From contig NZ_VTUC01000011.1 in NCBI RefSeq assembly GCF_008364555.1, positions 1-64,000 on the forward strand: a stretch of DNA of 64,000 nt, given 5' to 3'. The notes beneath the pieces are model-generated. The model did not search any database. It saw only the letters and a list, made by a program, of their open reading frames with translations, and had not been told where the DNA came from. The translations under genes were made by a program, and so were the position numbers. This DNA is from Enterobacter vonholyi (lineage in GTDB: Bacteria > Pseudomonadota > Gammaproteobacteria > Enterobacterales > Enterobacteriaceae). Within the stretch, counting starts at the first letter, position 1. Every line of letters starts with the position of its first letter. Below, piece by piece: positions 1 to 9,875 of this stretch.

Positions 1-65
1 TCGGGTGTGTAAGCGCAGCGATGCGTTGAGCTAACCGATACTAATGAACCGTGAGGCTTAACCTT
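1..65 (+). rRNA. rrl: 23S rRNA, 3' end only
   Basis: The first 65 bases match the 3' terminus of enterobacterial 23S rRNA, including the terminal GAGGCTTAACCTT. The gene begins outside the window. A 70-base spacer separates it from the 5S gene, the usual 3' end of an rrn operon. Confidence 0.95.
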
Positions 66-135
66 ACAACGCCGAAGGTGTTTTGGCGAAGAGACAGAAC
101 AATCAATTTCAGCCTGATACAGATTTAACAGAATT

Positions 136-255
136 TGCCTGGCGGCTTTAGCGCGGTGGTCCCACCTGACCCCATGCCGAACTCAGAAGTGAAACGCCGT
201 AGCGCCGATGGTAGTGTGGGGTCTCCCCATGTGAGAGTAGGGAACTGCCAGGCAT
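136..255 (+). rRNA. rrf: 5S ribosomal RNA
   Basis: The 120-nt sequence begins TGCCTGGCGG and ends CTGCCAGGCAT, so the two ends pair as the helix I of 5S rRNA. The interior is almost identical to E. coli 5S. It is the last gene of the rrn operon; no tRNA follows it. Confidence 0.97.
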
Positions 256-267
256 CAAACAAGTGAA

Positions 268-300
268 GAGGCCATCCGGAAGGATGGCCTTTTTGCGTTT
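268..300 (+). terminator. rrn operon terminator
   Basis: A GC-rich stem formed by AGGCCATCC and GGATGGCCT with a short GGAA-type loop is followed by a T tract. It lies 13 bases after 5S, as expected for the intrinsic terminator of an rRNA operon. Confidence 0.9.
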
Positions 301-317
301 CGGAACCACCGAATTTT

Positions 318-350
318 GTAGGCCGGGCAAGGCAAAGCCGCCACCCGGCA
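318..350. repeat. REP element
   Basis: An imperfect palindrome with the arms GCCGGGCAAGGC and GCCACCCGGC has the form of a repetitive extragenic palindrome. It sits between the rrn terminator and the mobB stop codon. Relatives occur at 11256, 17839, 26907 and 50179. Confidence 0.8.
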
Positions 351-352
351 AG

Positions 353-856
353 TCAGATCGCACTCCACTCCATAATAAACTCCGCAATCCCATCCACATC
401 ATTTAAATCCAGTACCGGAACTTCAAGTGGCAATACAACATCACTGACCACCGCAATCACATGCTCATCCAGCGTTAACTCACTAAAATCATGCCCGGCA
501 TCGCTTCTGAATAGCAGGATCTTAGGCACTGCCTCATGCTTAAATCCCTCAATCAGCACCAGATCCAGGGTGGAGTGATCCATCCGACTGACAAGATAAG
601 CGAGATCCAGCGGCGCCTCGTCCGGCGTTTCTGTCATTAACGCCCAGCGTTGAGAACTTGCCACTATCGTTTGCGCAGCACCCGCTTTACGCAGCTCAAA
701 GCTGTCTTTTCCCGGTTTATCGACATCCATATTATGGTGCGTATGCTTAATCAAACCTGGACGGATACCTCTGGTACACAGCGCAGGAATGAGCTTTTTC
801 AGCAGCGTGGTTTTCCCGGTCCCACTCCATGCGGAAATGGCTAAAATAGGTATCAT
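353..856 (-). CDS. mobB: MobB, molybdopterin-guanine dinucleotide biosynthesis adaptor
   Basis: This 167-residue GTP-binding protein helps MobA attach GMP to molybdopterin in the cytoplasm, giving the MGD cofactor used by DMSO-reductase-family enzymes such as the formate dehydrogenase O encoded at 29-32 kb. The N-terminus carries a P-loop, [10 protein letters not shown], at residues 8-17. The gene overlaps mobA by 4 bases and follows it in the same transcript. MobB improves but is not strictly needed for MGD synthesis in E. coli. A REP element follows its stop codon. Confidence 0.95.
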   Translation of the reverse strand: MIPILAISAWSGTGKTTLLKKLIPALCTRGIRPGLIKHTHHNMDVDKPGKDSFELRKAGAAQTIVASSQRWALMTETPDEAPLDLAYLVSRMDHSTLDLVLIEGFKHEAVPKILLFRSDAGHDFSELTLDEHVIAVVSDVVLPLEVPVLDLNDVDGIAEFIMEWSAI

Positions 857-1437
857 TTTTTCTCCTGCATCATCTGCAAATCTTCATGCGTATTCACGTT
901 CACAAACGCTGATTTTAAATCGCTAAAATCAACGGAATGGCCGCCAGACTCACGCATGAAGACCATCACCCTGCGCTCTCCCGCAGCCAGATAGCTCTGC
1001 AGAGCAGGCGCTAGCGATCGGTGCATCAATGCGATAGCAGGATGGTCACGCTCGCCATCATGTACCCAAACCACAGGAGCTGTACTGCGAAGCTGTAATA
1101 AACGCTCGGCAAGACAGGACGGAATAAACGGGGTATCGCAGGGGCAGAAGATAAACCACTCTCCTTGAGACTGTTGTATGACCGAAAGCATACCGGCCAG
1201 CGGTCCTGGGTAATCCTCAACGATATCCTGGTAGACGGCGTACCCGCTGCTTCGGTAAGTGTCGATATGCCGGTTAGCGCTGATGGCCATTGTCGACACC
1301 TGGCCTGAGAGCGTATCGGCGACATGCTGCCATAAGGGTTTTCCATTAAGAAGCTGAAGCCCCTTATCTTTTCCGCCCATTCGCGTTGCTCTGCCGCCTG
1401 CCAGAACGACCCCGATGATTTCCTGGCTAAGATTCAC
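853..1437 (-). CDS. mobA: MobA, molybdenum cofactor guanylyltransferase
   Basis: MobA transfers GMP from GTP to Mo-molybdopterin to form molybdopterin guanine dinucleotide. The 194 residues equal the E. coli length. The nucleotide-binding signature [15 protein letters not shown] lies at residues 12-26, and the N-terminal Rossmann-like nucleotidyltransferase fold is clear. It is the first gene of mobAB and is divergent from yihD with 68 bases between the starts. FdoG in this window is one likely cofactor recipient. Confidence 0.96.
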   Translation of the reverse strand: MNLSQEIIGVVLAGGRATRMGGKDKGLQLLNGKPLWQHVADTLSGQVSTMAISANRHIDTYRSSGYAVYQDIVEDYPGPLAGMLSVIQQSQGEWFIFCPCDTPFIPSCLAERLLQLRSTAPVVWVHDGERDHPAIALMHRSLAPALQSYLAAGERRVMVFMRESGGHSVDFSDLKSAFVNVNTHEDLQMMQEKK

Positions 1438-1505
1438 GAATATCGCCTCTTTTATTGTGGGATTGACCCTGCTAACGTGTCACTCTAAATGAAAGGAGCA
1501 CCACC

Positions 1506-1775
1506 ATGAAATGTAAACGTCTGAATGAAGTTATTGAACTCCTACAGCCCGCCTGGCAAAAAGAGCCAGAGCTAAATCTGATGCAATTTTTACAGAAACT
1601 GGCGAAAGAGTCAGGTTTTGACGGCGATCTGGCTGACCTTTCTGACGACATCCTGATCTACCACCTTAAAATGCGCGACTCTGCCAAAGATGCTGTTATT
1701 CCTGGTATTCAGAAAGATTATGAGGAAGATTTTAAGACCGCATTATTGCGCGCACGAGGCGTAATTAAAGAGTAA
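1506..1775 (+). CDS. yihD: YihD, conserved DUF1040 protein
   Basis: An 89-residue soluble acidic protein of the YihD (DUF1040) family, whose biochemical role is not established. The start ATG has an AAAGGAG ribosome site about 7 bases upstream. No signal peptide or membrane segment is visible. In enterobacteria it lies between mobAB and srkA-dsbA, as here. A 75-base gap with no obvious strong terminator separates it from srkA. Confidence 0.92.
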   Translation: MKCKRLNEVIELLQPAWQKEPELNLMQFLQKLAKESGFDGDLADLSDDILIYHLKMRDSAKDAVIPGIQKDYEEDFKTALLRARGVIKE

Positions 1776-1850
1776 AAGCTTGTAAGCGGCGGCACCGAAA
1801 TCGCCACAAGATGATATCCTGAATCATTCGTATAATTTCCGGATGATCGG

Positions 1851-2837
1851 ATGAACGACCAGGCTTTTACTTTCCAGACATTACACCCGGACACCATTAT
1901 GGATGCCCTGTTTGAACAGGGTATTCGGGTGGATTCCGGGCTAACACCGTTAAACAGCTACGAAAACCGCGTCTATCAATTTCAGGACGAGGATCGTCAG
2001 CGATTCGTTGTAAAGTTCTATCGTCCTGAACGCTGGTCCGCAGAACAAATTCAGGAAGAGCATCAGTTTGCTCACGATCTGCTGGATGACGATGTTCCCG
2101 TTGCCGCACCGCTAAAATTCAATAACCAAACGCTCCTCACGCACGAAGGGTTTTACTACGCTGTATTCCCGAGCCTGGGGGGGCGCCAGTTTGAAGCGGA
2201 TAATATCGATCAGATGGAGTGGGTTGCCCGCTATCTTGGGCGTATACACCAGACGGGACGCAAAAAAGCCTTTATTGCCCGCCCGACTATCGGGATTCAG
2301 GAATACCTTCTTGAACCGCGCCAAGTATTCGAAACGTCTGCAATGATCCCCGCAGCGCTAAAGGATGATTTCCTCAACGCCACCGATAAGCTTATTGCTG
2401 CAGTGAAAACCTGCTGGCGCGATGATATTTCCGTCCTGCGCCTGCATGGCGATTGTCACGCCGGGAATATTCTCTGGCGTGACGGCCCGCTCTTTGTCGA
2501 TCTCGACGATGCGCGCATGGGGGCAGCGGTTCAGGACCTGTGGATGCTGCTCAATGGCGATAAAGCCGAGCAGCGCATGCAGCTTGAAACCATTATTGAA
2601 GCTTATGAAGAATTTAGCCCGTTTAATTCAGACGAAATTGCCCTGATTGAGCCTTTACGTGCGATGCGTTTTGTTTATTATCTCGCATGGTTAATCAGGC
2701 GTTGGGACGATCCGGCATTTCCTCGCAATTTCCCGTGGCTTACCGGAGAGGATTACTGGCGTAGCCAGATATCTACATTTACTGAGCAGGTTAGGGTTCT
2801 TCAGGAGCCCCCTCTGCAATTAACGCCGATGTATTAA
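1851..2837 (+). CDS. srkA: SrkA, stress response Ser/Thr kinase (YihE/RdoA)
   Basis: A 328-residue cytoplasmic kinase of the choline-kinase-like fold, the length of E. coli SrkA. It protects cells from stress-induced programmed death and belongs to the Cpx regulon in E. coli. The catalytic loop HGDCHAGN lies at residues 199-206 with Asp201 as catalytic base, and the metal-binding VDLDD at 216-220. Its stop codon shares a base with an upstream ATG in the dsbA frame, and dsbA begins 26 bases later, so the two form an operon. Confidence 0.95.
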   Translation: MNDQAFTFQTLHPDTIMDALFEQGIRVDSGLTPLNSYENRVYQFQDEDRQRFVVKFYRPERWSAEQIQEEHQFAHDLLDDDVPVAAPLKFNNQTLLTHEGFYYAVFPSLGGRQFEADNIDQMEWVARYLGRIHQTGRKKAFIARPTIGIQEYLLEPRQVFETSAMIPAALKDDFLNATDKLIAAVKTCWRDDISVLRLHGDCHAGNILWRDGPLFVDLDDARMGAAVQDLWMLLNGDKAEQRMQLETIIEAYEEFSPFNSDEIALIEPLRAMRFVYYLAWLIRRWDDPAFPRNFPWLTGEDYWRSQISTFTEQVRVLQEPPLQLTPMY

Positions 2838-2863
2838 TGGACACACCCAGGAGAGAGTTAATC

Positions 2864-3487
2864 ATGAAAAAAATTTGGCTGGCGCTGGCAGGTATGATTC
2901 TGGCATTTAGCGCTTCTGCTGCGCAGTTTACCGACGGCAAACAGTACATCACGCTGGACAAGCCGGTCGCTGGCGAGCCACAGGTTCTGGAGTTCTTCTC
3001 GTTCTATTGCCCACACTGCTATCAGTTCGAGCAGGTGCTGCATGTTTCTGACAACGTGAAGAAAAAGCTGCCGGAAGGCACAAAAATGACCAAGTACCAC
3101 GTCGAGTTCCTGGGCCCATTGGGTAAAGACCTGACTCAGGCATGGGCGGTGGCGATGGCACTGGGCGTGGAAGATAAGATCACTTCGCCAATGTTTGAAG
3201 CCGTACAGAAAACACAGACCGTTCAGACCACTGCGGATATCCGTAAAGTGTTCGTTGATGCCGGCGTGAAAGGTGAAGAGTATGATGCCGCGTGGAACAG
3301 CTTCGTGGTGAAATCACTGGTTGCCCAGCAGGAAAAAGCGGCTGCTGACCTCCAGCTTCAGGGCGTTCCGGCGATGTTTGTTAACGGCAAATATCAGCTG
3401 AACATGCAGGGCATGGACACCAGCAGCATGGATATCTTCGTACAACAGTATGCTGATACCGTGAAATACCTGGTTGAGAAGAAGTAA
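2864..3487 (+). CDS. dsbA: DsbA, periplasmic thiol:disulfide oxidoreductase
   Basis: DsbA donates disulfide bonds to proteins entering the periplasm and is reoxidised by DsbB. I chose the internal ATG at 2864 because it follows a strong AGGAGAG site and yields a normal signal peptide, [19 protein letters not shown], cleaved before AQFTDG. The product is 207 residues against 208 in E. coli. The thioredoxin active site CPHC is at precursor residues 49-52 (mature Cys30 and Cys33), and a GVP cis-proline loop follows. The exported microcin precursor at 21.4 kb has two cysteines, but whether DsbA acts on it is only a possibility. Confidence 0.97.
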   Translation: MKKIWLALAGMILAFSASAAQFTDGKQYITLDKPVAGEPQVLEFFSFYCPHCYQFEQVLHVSDNVKKKLPEGTKMTKYHVEFLGPLGKDLTQAWAVAMALGVEDKITSPMFEAVQKTQTVQTTADIRKVFVDAGVKGEEYDAAWNSFVVKSLVAQQEKAAADLQLQGVPAMFVNGKYQLNMQGMDTSSMDIFVQQYADTVKYLVEKK

Positions 3488-3500
3488 TTTCACTGATGTA

Positions 3501-3529
3501 AAAACGCCGGTCACTGACCGGCGTTTTTG
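3501..3529. terminator. Bidirectional terminator between dsbA and yihG
   Basis: A perfect stem of AAAACGCCGGTCA and its complement is flanked by A and T tracts, so it can end transcription from both sides. The yihG stop codon (3511-3513) lies inside the hairpin. Confidence 0.88.
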
Positions 3530-4419
3530 TATGAAGATTTAATCCTGCCTATCTGTTCGTCTTTCTCTTTCCAGAGCGTATTAAGCCACTGCTGGAAACG
3601 ACGTTTGAAATTCTTGTCGTTAACGTAATCACCGTGCAGTTCAGCGTCAATCGGAACCAGGTCGACATGCACGACAATGCGCGTCAGTTTGCCGCTGAGC
3701 ATGTCGAAGAATGGCGTCCTGTCGTTTTCCGGATAGCAGAGCGTGACGTTAAGAAGTTTATCGAACTGTGCTCCCAGCACGTTAAGCGCCATCGCAATCC
3801 CCGCTGCCTTTGGCGGCAACAGATGCTGATAAGGAGAGCGAGTTTGCTGGCGCTTCTCTTCCGTAAACCGGGAACCTTCAACAAAGTTCACGATAGTCGT
3901 TGGATGCGCGCGAAACTTTTCGCAGGAACGGCGCGTGGTCTCCACATCTTTGCCGCGACGCTCGGGGTGACGAATCAAATAGCTGCGCGAATAGCGTTTC
4001 ATAAACGGCATATCTAGCGCCCAGCAGGCCAGCCCAATAAAAGGTACCCAGGCGAGCTGCTGTTTCAGAAAGTATTTGTTCATCGGGATGTGTTTGCGAA
4101 AAAGCACGCATAACACCACGATGTCCGCCCAGCTGTGATGATTGCAGATCAGCAGATACCAGTTTTTCTTGTTAAGACTCTCCAGCCCTTTGATATCCCA
4201 CTTCAGATGCGGGTTCAGGCACAGCAGGATCGCCAGCCCTTCGCACCAGCAGTACATCATGAAATTACAAAATGCGGACACGGCTCGCCACACCATGGGG
4301 ACAGGCAGCAGCAGTTTAATGATCCCGGCTACGATGATTGGCACAGAACATGCGACAGTCACCAGAATAGTTAAAATGATGCTTAACAGTAATGTTATTG
4401 CAGCGAGCAATCTCGACAT
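3511..4419 (-). CDS. yihG: YihG, inner-membrane lysophospholipid acyltransferase
   Basis: A 302-residue member of the PlsC-like acyltransferase family; E. coli YihG is reported to have acyl-CoA:lysophosphatidate acyltransferase activity. Two hydrophobic segments occupy about residues 5-40. The family HX4D catalytic motif appears as NHHSWAD at 93-99, and a later FVEGSR block binds the glycerophosphate. It runs convergently to dsbA and divergently from polA. Confidence 0.9.
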   Translation of the reverse strand: MSRLLAAITLLLSIILTILVTVACSVPIIVAGIIKLLLPVPMVWRAVSAFCNFMMYCWCEGLAILLCLNPHLKWDIKGLESLNKKNWYLLICNHHSWADIVVLCVLFRKHIPMNKYFLKQQLAWVPFIGLACWALDMPFMKRYSRSYLIRHPERRGKDVETTRRSCEKFRAHPTTIVNFVEGSRFTEEKRQQTRSPYQHLLPPKAAGIAMALNVLGAQFDKLLNVTLCYPENDRTPFFDMLSGKLTRIVVHVDLVPIDAELHGDYVNDKNFKRRFQQWLNTLWKEKDEQIGRIKSSYKNAGQ

Positions 4420-4859
4420 GATGAGCTTTTTCAGGTAGTTAGCTGTAAGTTAGCGGCCAGCTATTCGACGCTGGGCGCTGATTTTACCAGAAAACGGACA
4501 AATTAATGGCGCTTTCATGTGATGATTTGGCCGCTTTTACCCTGTCGTAGACGATTTCACTGTGATTCCGCGCTTATCAAGGCTTATATCCACATAGACT
4601 AAATTGCCATCAGTTGGCCATATAGATAAGATCTAATGCCATAACTGCATGATAATTAAGAGATAAAAAATAAGTCATATGTGTATTTTGTGTCTGTTAT
4701 TCATATGAAGTGAAAATATGCACAAACTTATCCACAGTTTGAATTTTGCGAGCGATCCTCACGATCGCAAAATCTTTTCCTGTATCAGGCGCTAATAACT
4801 GATGTTTTCATCCTTCTGTGGCATCCTTTACCCATAAATTGATTAAAGGCACGGACATT
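4420..4859. promoter_or_regulatory. yihG-polA divergent control region with a DnaA box
   Basis: This 440-base AT-rich region has no convincing gene. It contains a perfect DnaA box, TTATCCACA, at 4728-4736, about 125 bases before the polA start. DnaA stimulation of polA is known in E. coli. A short palindrome, GCGATCCTCACGATCGC, follows at about 4752-4768. Confidence 0.55.
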
Positions 4860-7652
4860 ATGGTTCAGATCCCAGAAAACCCTCTTATTCTCGTCGATGG
4901 CTCTTCTTACCTGTATCGGGCATACCATGCGTTTCCTCCTCTGACCAATAGCGCAGGGGAACCCACCGGCGCAATGTACGGCGTGCTGAACATGCTGCGC
5001 AGCCTGATCCTTCAGTACCAGCCAACCCATGCGGCTGTGGTCTTTGATGCGAAAGGCAAAACGTTCCGCGATGAGCTGTTTGAGCATTACAAATCTCACC
5101 GTCCGCCAATGCCTGACGATCTGCGTGCGCAGATTGAGCCGCTGCACACCATGGTAAGAGCGATGGGGCTACCGCTGCTGGCCGTCTCTGGCGTTGAAGC
5201 CGATGACGTCATCGGTACGCTGGCGCGTGAAGCAGAAAAGATGGGTCGTCCTGTACTGATCAGCACCGGTGATAAAGATATGGCGCAGCTGGTGACGCCA
5301 GGTATCACCCTGATTAATACCATGACCAATACCATTCTGGGGCCTGAAGAGGTTGTCACTAAGTATGGCGTGCCGCCTGAGCTGATTATCGACTTCCTTG
5401 CGTTGATGGGCGACTCCTCGGATAACATCCCGGGTGTCCCTGGCGTTGGTGAGAAAACCGCGCAGGCGCTGCTTCAGGGGCTGGGCGGGTTGGATACGCT
5501 CTACGCGGAATCAGACAAAATCGCCGGGCTCTCCTTCCGTGGCGCAAAAACCATGGCCGGAAAACTGGAAGAGAACAAAGAGGTGGCTTATCTCTCCTAT
5601 AAGCTGGCTACAATCAAAACCGATGTCGAACTGGAGCTGGGCTGTGAGCAGCTTGAGGTGCAACAGCCTTCTGCTGACGATCTGCTGAGCCTGTTTAAGA
5701 AATACGAATTCAAGCGCTGGATCACTGACGTGGAAGCCGGTAAATGGCTACAGGCAAAAGGGGCCAAACCTGCTGCAAAGCCGAAGGAGACGATTGTTGT
5801 TGAAGCAGAAGATCAGGCTGAAGAAGAAGCCGTGGCGCTTTCATTCGACAACTACGAAACCATTCTTGAAGAGTCACAGCTGATCGCCTGGATCGAGAAA
5901 CTGAAAAAGGCGCCGGTCTTTGCCTTTGATACCGAAACTGACAGTCTCGATAACATCTCAGCCAATATGGTTGGCCTGTCATTTGCGACAGAGCCGGGTA
6001 TTGCAGCCTACGTTCCTGTGGCGCACGATTACCTGGATGCGCCGGAGCAGCTCTCCCGTGAACGCGTGCTTGAGCTGCTGAAGCCGATCCTGGAAGACGA
6101 AAAGGCGCTCAAGGTTGGGCAAAACCTCAAGTACGACCGCGGCATTCTGCAAAACTACGGCATTGAACTGCGTGGGATCGCCTTCGACACCATGCTCGAA
6201 TCCTACATTCTGGACAGCGTTGCGGGCCGCCATGATATGGATTCCCTATCTGACCGCTGGCTCAAGCACAAAACGATCACCTTCGAAGAGATTGCCGGTA
6301 AAGGGAAAAATCAGCTCACCTTTAACCAGATTGCTCTTGAAGAGGCGGGTCGCTACGCGGCGGAAGATGCTGACGTCACGCTGCAGCTGCATCTGAAGAT
6401 GTGGCCAAAACTGCAGAAGCACGAAGGTCCGCTGAACGTGTTCCAGCATATCGAGATGCCGCTGGTGCCCGTGCTATCCCGCATTGAACGCAACGGCGTG
6501 AAAATCGACCCAACGGTGCTGCATAACCACTCCGGGGAGCTGGCGCAGCGCCTGACCGAGCTTGAGCAAAAAGCGCATGAGCTTGCAGGCGAGCCGTTTA
6601 ACCTCTCTTCACCGAAGCAGCTGCAAACCATTCTGTTTGAAAAGCAGGGCATCAAGCCGCTGAAGAAAACCCCTGGCGGCGCACCGTCAACCTCTGAAGA
6701 GGTGCTGGAAGAGCTGGCGCTGGATTACCCGCTGCCAAAAGTGATTCTGCAGTACCGTGGTCTCGCGAAGCTGAAGTCGACCTACACCGACAAGCTTCCG
6801 CTTATGATCAACCCGAAAACGGGTCGCGTGCACACGTCGTATCATCAGGCTGTCGCGGCGACCGGTCGTCTCTCGTCAACCGATCCCAACCTGCAGAACA
6901 TCCCGGTACGTAACGAAGAGGGCCGTCGTATTCGCCAGGCTTTCATCGCACCAGAGGATTATCTGATTGTCTCTGCTGACTACTCGCAAATCGAACTGCG
7001 CATTATGGCGCATCTGTCCCGTGACAAAGGCCTGCTTACCGCGTTTGCCGAAGGGAAGGATATCCACCGGGCAACCGCGGCGGAAGTCTTCGGCTTGCCG
7101 CTGGACAGCGTGACCAACGAACAGCGCCGCAGTGCTAAGGCGATCAACTTCGGTCTGATCTACGGCATGAGCGCGTTCGGCCTTTCACGCCAGCTCAACA
7201 TTCCACGTAAAGAGTCGCAGAAGTATATGGATCTCTACTTCGAGCGTTATCCGGGCGTGCTGGAATATATGGAACGCACACGCGCGCAGGCGAAGGAAAA
7301 AGGTTACGTCGAAACCCTGGATGGCCGCCGTCTCTACCTACCGGACATCAAATCCAGCAACGCGGCGCGCCGCGCTGGCGCAGAGCGTGCGGCGATCAAC
7401 GCCCCGATGCAGGGTACCGCGGCGGATATTATTAAGCGTGCAATGATCGCCGTTGATGCCTGGCTGGAAGAAGAGAAGCCTCGCGTGAAAATGATCATGC
7501 AGGTACACGATGAACTGGTATTTGAAGTGCACAAGGACGACCTCGACGCCGTGTCGAAGAAGATCCACGAACTGATGGAAAACAGCATGACGCTTGATGT
7601 GCCGTTGCTGGTGGAAGTGGGAAGTGGTGAAAACTGGGATCAGGCTCACTAA
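4860..7652 (+). CDS. polA: DNA polymerase I
   Basis: PolA fills gaps and removes RNA primers in Okazaki fragment processing and excision repair. The ATG at 4860 gives 930 residues (E. coli 928) beginning [20 protein letters not shown]; the in-frame ATG at 4818 would add 14 unrelated residues. In order: an N-terminal 5' nuclease (about 1-320), the 3'-5' exonuclease with the FDTETDSL metal site near 355, and the polymerase domain with the O-helix [14 protein letters not shown] and the catalytic VHDELVFEV motif near the C-terminus. All three activities look intact. Spot 42 follows. Confidence 0.98.
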   Translation: MVQIPENPLILVDGSSYLYRAYHAFPPLTNSAGEPTGAMYGVLNMLRSLILQYQPTHAAVVFDAKGKTFRDELFEHYKSHRPPMPDDLRAQIEPLHTMVRAMGLPLLAVSGVEADDVIGTLAREAEKMGRPVLISTGDKDMAQLVTPGITLINTMTNTILGPEEVVTKYGVPPELIIDFLALMGDSSDNIPGVPGVGEKTAQALLQGLGGLDTLYAESDKIAGLSFRGAKTMAGKLEENKEVAYLSYKLATIKTDVELELGCEQLEVQQPSADDLLSLFKKYEFKRWITDVEAGKWLQAKGAKPAAKPKETIVVEAEDQAEEEAVALSFDNYETILEESQLIAWIEKLKKAPVFAFDTETDSLDNISANMVGLSFATEPGIAAYVPVAHDYLDAPEQLSRERVLELLKPILEDEKALKVGQNLKYDRGILQNYGIELRGIAFDTMLESYILDSVAGRHDMDSLSDRWLKHKTITFEEIAGKGKNQLTFNQIALEEAGRYAAEDADVTLQLHLKMWPKLQKHEGPLNVFQHIEMPLVPVLSRIERNGVKIDPTVLHNHSGELAQRLTELEQKAHELAGEPFNLSSPKQLQTILFEKQGIKPLKKTPGGAPSTSEEVLEELALDYPLPKVILQYRGLAKLKSTYTDKLPLMINPKTGRVHTSYHQAVAATGRLSSTDPNLQNIPVRNEEGRRIRQAFIAPEDYLIVSADYSQIELRIMAHLSRDKGLLTAFAEGKDIHRATAAEVFGLPLDSVTNEQRRSAKAINFGLIYGMSAFGLSRQLNIPRKESQKYMDLYFERYPGVLEYMERTRAQAKEKGYVETLDGRRLYLPDIKSSNAARRAGAERAAINAPMQGTAADIIKRAMIAVDAWLEEEKPRVKMIMQVHDELVFEVHKDDLDAVSKKIHELMENSMTLDVPLLVEVGSGENWDQAH

Positions 7653-7800
7653 CGATTCTTCGCATAACGCGCTATTTATGTAAGTTTGCAACATTAGAAC
7701 GCGCGTTTTGTGACGATCATTAGAATTCCCTATGTAAAGAATGAAAAAAAACTACAAAAAGTGCTTTTTCTGCAGCACAAAAAGGGGTAGAGTTATCGGC

Positions 7801-7911
7801 GTAGGGTACAGAGGTAAGATGTTCTATCTTTCAGACCTTTTACTTCACGTAATCGGATTTGGCTGAATATTTTAGCCGCCCCTGTCAGTAATGACTGGGG
7901 CGTTTTTTATT
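7801..7911 (+). ncRNA. spf: Spot 42 small RNA
   Basis: The sequence starts GTAGGGTACAGAGGTAAGAT and is nearly identical to E. coli Spot 42 over its whole length. Spot 42 is an Hfq-dependent RNA that base-pairs with catabolic mRNAs (galK, for example) and is repressed by CRP-cAMP. The A/T-rich upstream with TAGAGTTAT near -10 fits its promoter. One base in the left arm of the terminator stem (GCCCCTGTCA against TGACTGGGGC) gives a T-T mismatch that I do not recall in E. coli; see findings. Confidence 0.96.
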
Positions 7912-7963
7912 GCGGCAAAGAAATGTTCAGGCAAAAAAAGCGCGGACATTGCCGCGCCCGGTA

Positions 7964-8593
7964 TTACTCTTCTTCCGCTTCCTTCGCGGGTTCCAGCTCG
8001 CTAAACCAGGTATCGAGTTTCTGACGCAACTTGTCCACGCCCTGCTTTTTCAGCGAGGAGAACGGCTCAACCTGTACATCACCGTTGAACGCCAGCACCG
8101 CTTCGCGAACCATATTCACCTGCGCTTTACGCGCGCCGCTCGCCAGCTTATCGGCTTTCGTCAGCAGCACCAGTACGGCGATATCGCTTGCTACAGCCCA
8201 GTCGATCATCTGCTGATCGAGATCTTTTAGCGGGTGACGAATATCCATCAGCACCACCAGACCTTTCAGGCACAGACGTTTTTCCAGGTATTCACCCAGC
8301 GCACGCTGCCACTTGATTTTCATCTCTTCCGGTACCTGCGCGTAACCGTAGCCCGGTAAGTCGACCAGGCGTTTGCCCTCTGCGACTTCAAACAGGTTGA
8401 TCAGCTGGGTACGGCCAGGTGTTTTTGAGGTACGCGCCAGGCTCTTCTGATTGGTCAGCGTATTCAGGGCGCTGGATTTCCCCGCATTTGAGCGGCCAGC
8501 AAAGGCCACTTCAATACCGGTATCAGAAGGCAGGTGGCGAATATCGGGCGCACTAGTGACAAAATGCGTCTGTTGGTAGTTCCAGGTAGTCAC
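7964..8593 (-). CDS. engB: EngB/YihA, ribosome biogenesis GTPase
   Basis: A 209-residue TrmE-Era-EngA-EngB-family GTPase needed for 50S ribosome assembly and normal cell division. G1 is GRSNAGKSS near residue 33, G3 is DLPGYG, and G4 is TKAD; all are intact. The C-terminus ends in an acidic run. It is convergent with spf and is transcribed away from csrC, as in E. coli. Confidence 0.96.
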   Translation of the reverse strand: MTTWNYQQTHFVTSAPDIRHLPSDTGIEVAFAGRSNAGKSSALNTLTNQKSLARTSKTPGRTQLINLFEVAEGKRLVDLPGYGYAQVPEEMKIKWQRALGEYLEKRLCLKGLVVLMDIRHPLKDLDQQMIDWAVASDIAVLVLLTKADKLASGARKAQVNMVREAVLAFNGDVQVEPFSSLKKQGVDKLRQKLDTWFSELEPAKEAEEE

Positions 8594-8693
8594 GTGGTCG
8601 TCTCCAAAATCGTAATCTGAAGGGGATTATACCCGAATGCAGGCAAAAGGCTTTTCTGATTGCTAATGACCTGTAGGCAAATGCCTCAGGCAG

Positions 8694-8711
8694 TGTGAGA
8701 GATCGGCCAGT
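8694..8711. promoter_or_regulatory. Candidate UvrY (GacA-type) site upstream of csrC
   Basis: TGTGAGAGATCGGCCAGT keeps the left half and centre of the E. coli csrB/csrC activating sequence (TGTGAGAGATCTCTTACA), but the right half is diverged. It is about 165 bases upstream of the csrC start, a distance similar to that recalled for E. coli. This is inferred from memory of the motif. Confidence 0.4.
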
Positions 8712-8860
8712 AATGCCCTGGGATATTTCAGAGAATTCGCAGGCGTCAAAAAATCCAAACTGTTTTAAATCATAAGCTTATTTTCGGGTAATTGTCTGAA
8801 AATCCTTTTTTGTACCGTTTCGTTGCTTGTTAGTTTAACGGAACAAGGTAAAGTGTGCGT

Positions 8861-9106
8861 CAGGGCGAGGAAGCCAACAGGAAATCGACTTAAGGATTAG
8901 GGTCAGGAGCGCCAGGAGGCGAAGACGCAGGATTGTCAGGACGACCAGCGCCTGGAGGCGTTTTAAAAGGAAATGGAACCGTATCACGGACGGTATTAGC
9001 CAAGGGATAAACAGGGTTTGTTGTTGGCAAACATGGAATGTCTGACCCGCTAAGGGTTGTGAGTCAGGAAAAAAGGCGACAGATTGCTCTGTCGCCTTTT
9101 TTCTTT
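8861..9106 (+). ncRNA. csrC: CsrC small RNA, CsrA antagonist
   Basis: The 246-nt region between engB and yihI has many GGA motifs in hairpin-type contexts (AGGGTCAGGAGCGCCAGGAG, AGGATTGTCAGGA). It shares long blocks with E. coli CsrC and ends with a terminator in which GGCGACAGA pairs with TCTGTCGCC before a T tract. CsrC binds and sequesters several CsrA dimers, relieving post-transcriptional repression. The exact 5' end is set by alignment from memory and may be off by a few bases. Confidence 0.92.
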
Positions 9107-9171
9107 GCTTGCTTTCTGCTAGATTTCGCCGCAATTCTATACTGAAGAAAACGACTTAAAGATAAAACATC

Positions 9172-9687
9172 ATGAAAAAACCAACCTCCGCTGCGGGCGC
9201 GAAACGCCCTGCAAAAGCACGCCGCAAAACGCGCGAAGAACTGAACCAGGAAGCGCGCGACCGCAAACGCGACAAAAAACATCGCGGTCATGCTGCGGGT
9301 AGCCGTGCCAACGGTGGTGGTGCAGCGGGCGCTTCTGCAAAAGGCAAGCAGCAGAAAGATCCTCGTATCGGCAGTAAAACTCCCATTCCACTGGGCGTGA
9401 CAGACACCCCGGTCACTAAGCAGCACAAACCAAAGAGCGAGAAACCTATGCTTTCACCGCAGGCTGAGCTGGATTTGCTGGAGAACGATGAGCGCCTGGA
9501 CGCGCTGCTGGAACGTCTTGAAGAGGGTGAAACCCTGACCGCTGAAGAGCAGTCATGGGTGGATGCCAAACTGGATCGTATTGATGAACTGATGCAGAAG
9601 CTGGGCCTGTCATACGACGATGACGAAGATGAAGAAGAAGACGAGAAGCAGGAAGATATGATGCGTCTTCTGAAGGGTGGAAACTAA
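9172..9687 (+). CDS. yihI: YihI, Der GTPase activator
   Basis: A 171-residue highly charged protein (E. coli 169) that stimulates GTP hydrolysis by Der (EngA) and so tunes 50S ribosome assembly. The N-terminal half is Lys/Arg-rich (residues 1-60), the C-terminal half is acidic, and the end is a [10 protein letters not shown] run. No membrane or signal segment is seen. It lies 65 bases after the csrC terminator and just before a candidate small membrane ORF. Confidence 0.94.
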   Translation: MKKPTSAAGAKRPAKARRKTREELNQEARDRKRDKKHRGHAAGSRANGGGAAGASAKGKQQKDPRIGSKTPIPLGVTDTPVTKQHKPKSEKPMLSPQAELDLLENDERLDALLERLEEGETLTAEEQSWVDAKLDRIDELMQKLGLSYDDDEDEEEDEKQEDMMRLLKGGN

Positions 9688-9690
9688 CAT

Positions 9691-9873
9691 TTGCACCCGG
9701 CAGGCACGATAGTCCTGCTTATAACCCTTCCGGTTATATGTTATCTGGTGTGGTTATTCGTTAAACTACGGCGGTTGTCGCGGCGACAGAAGTGGCTGCG
9801 CACCCGAATGATGGCCCGCAATGGGGTCAGAACGGGCCGCCGTATACGAACGCGACACCAACGGAAGGAGTGA
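9691..9873 (+). CDS. Candidate 60-residue single-span membrane protein
   Basis: This open frame starts with TTG three bases after the yihI stop and ends two bases before the hemN ATG, so it fills the yihI-hemN gap almost exactly. The product has one hydrophobic segment (residues 6-25, IVLLITLPVICYLVWLFVK) followed by an Arg-rich tail. Larger DUF2489-type proteins with a similar N-terminus lie next to hemN in some other gammaproteobacteria, so it may be a shortened relative; that link is an inference. A GGGTGG sequence about 10 bases upstream could serve as ribosome site, and coupling to yihI is possible. The start codon and expression are unproven. Confidence 0.4.
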   Translation: MHPAGTIVLLITLPVICYLVWLFVKLRRLSRRQKWLRTRMMARNGVRTGRRIRTRHQRKE

Positions 9874-9875
9874 GC

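Noticed and set aside
148-402. 84-residue open frame over 5S rRNA
   Set aside because: It covers the 5S gene and its terminator on the opposite strand; not coding.
4818-4859. Upstream in-frame ATG extension of polA (14 residues)
   Set aside because: The added residues do not match known PolA N-termini, and the ATG at 4860 gives the family start.
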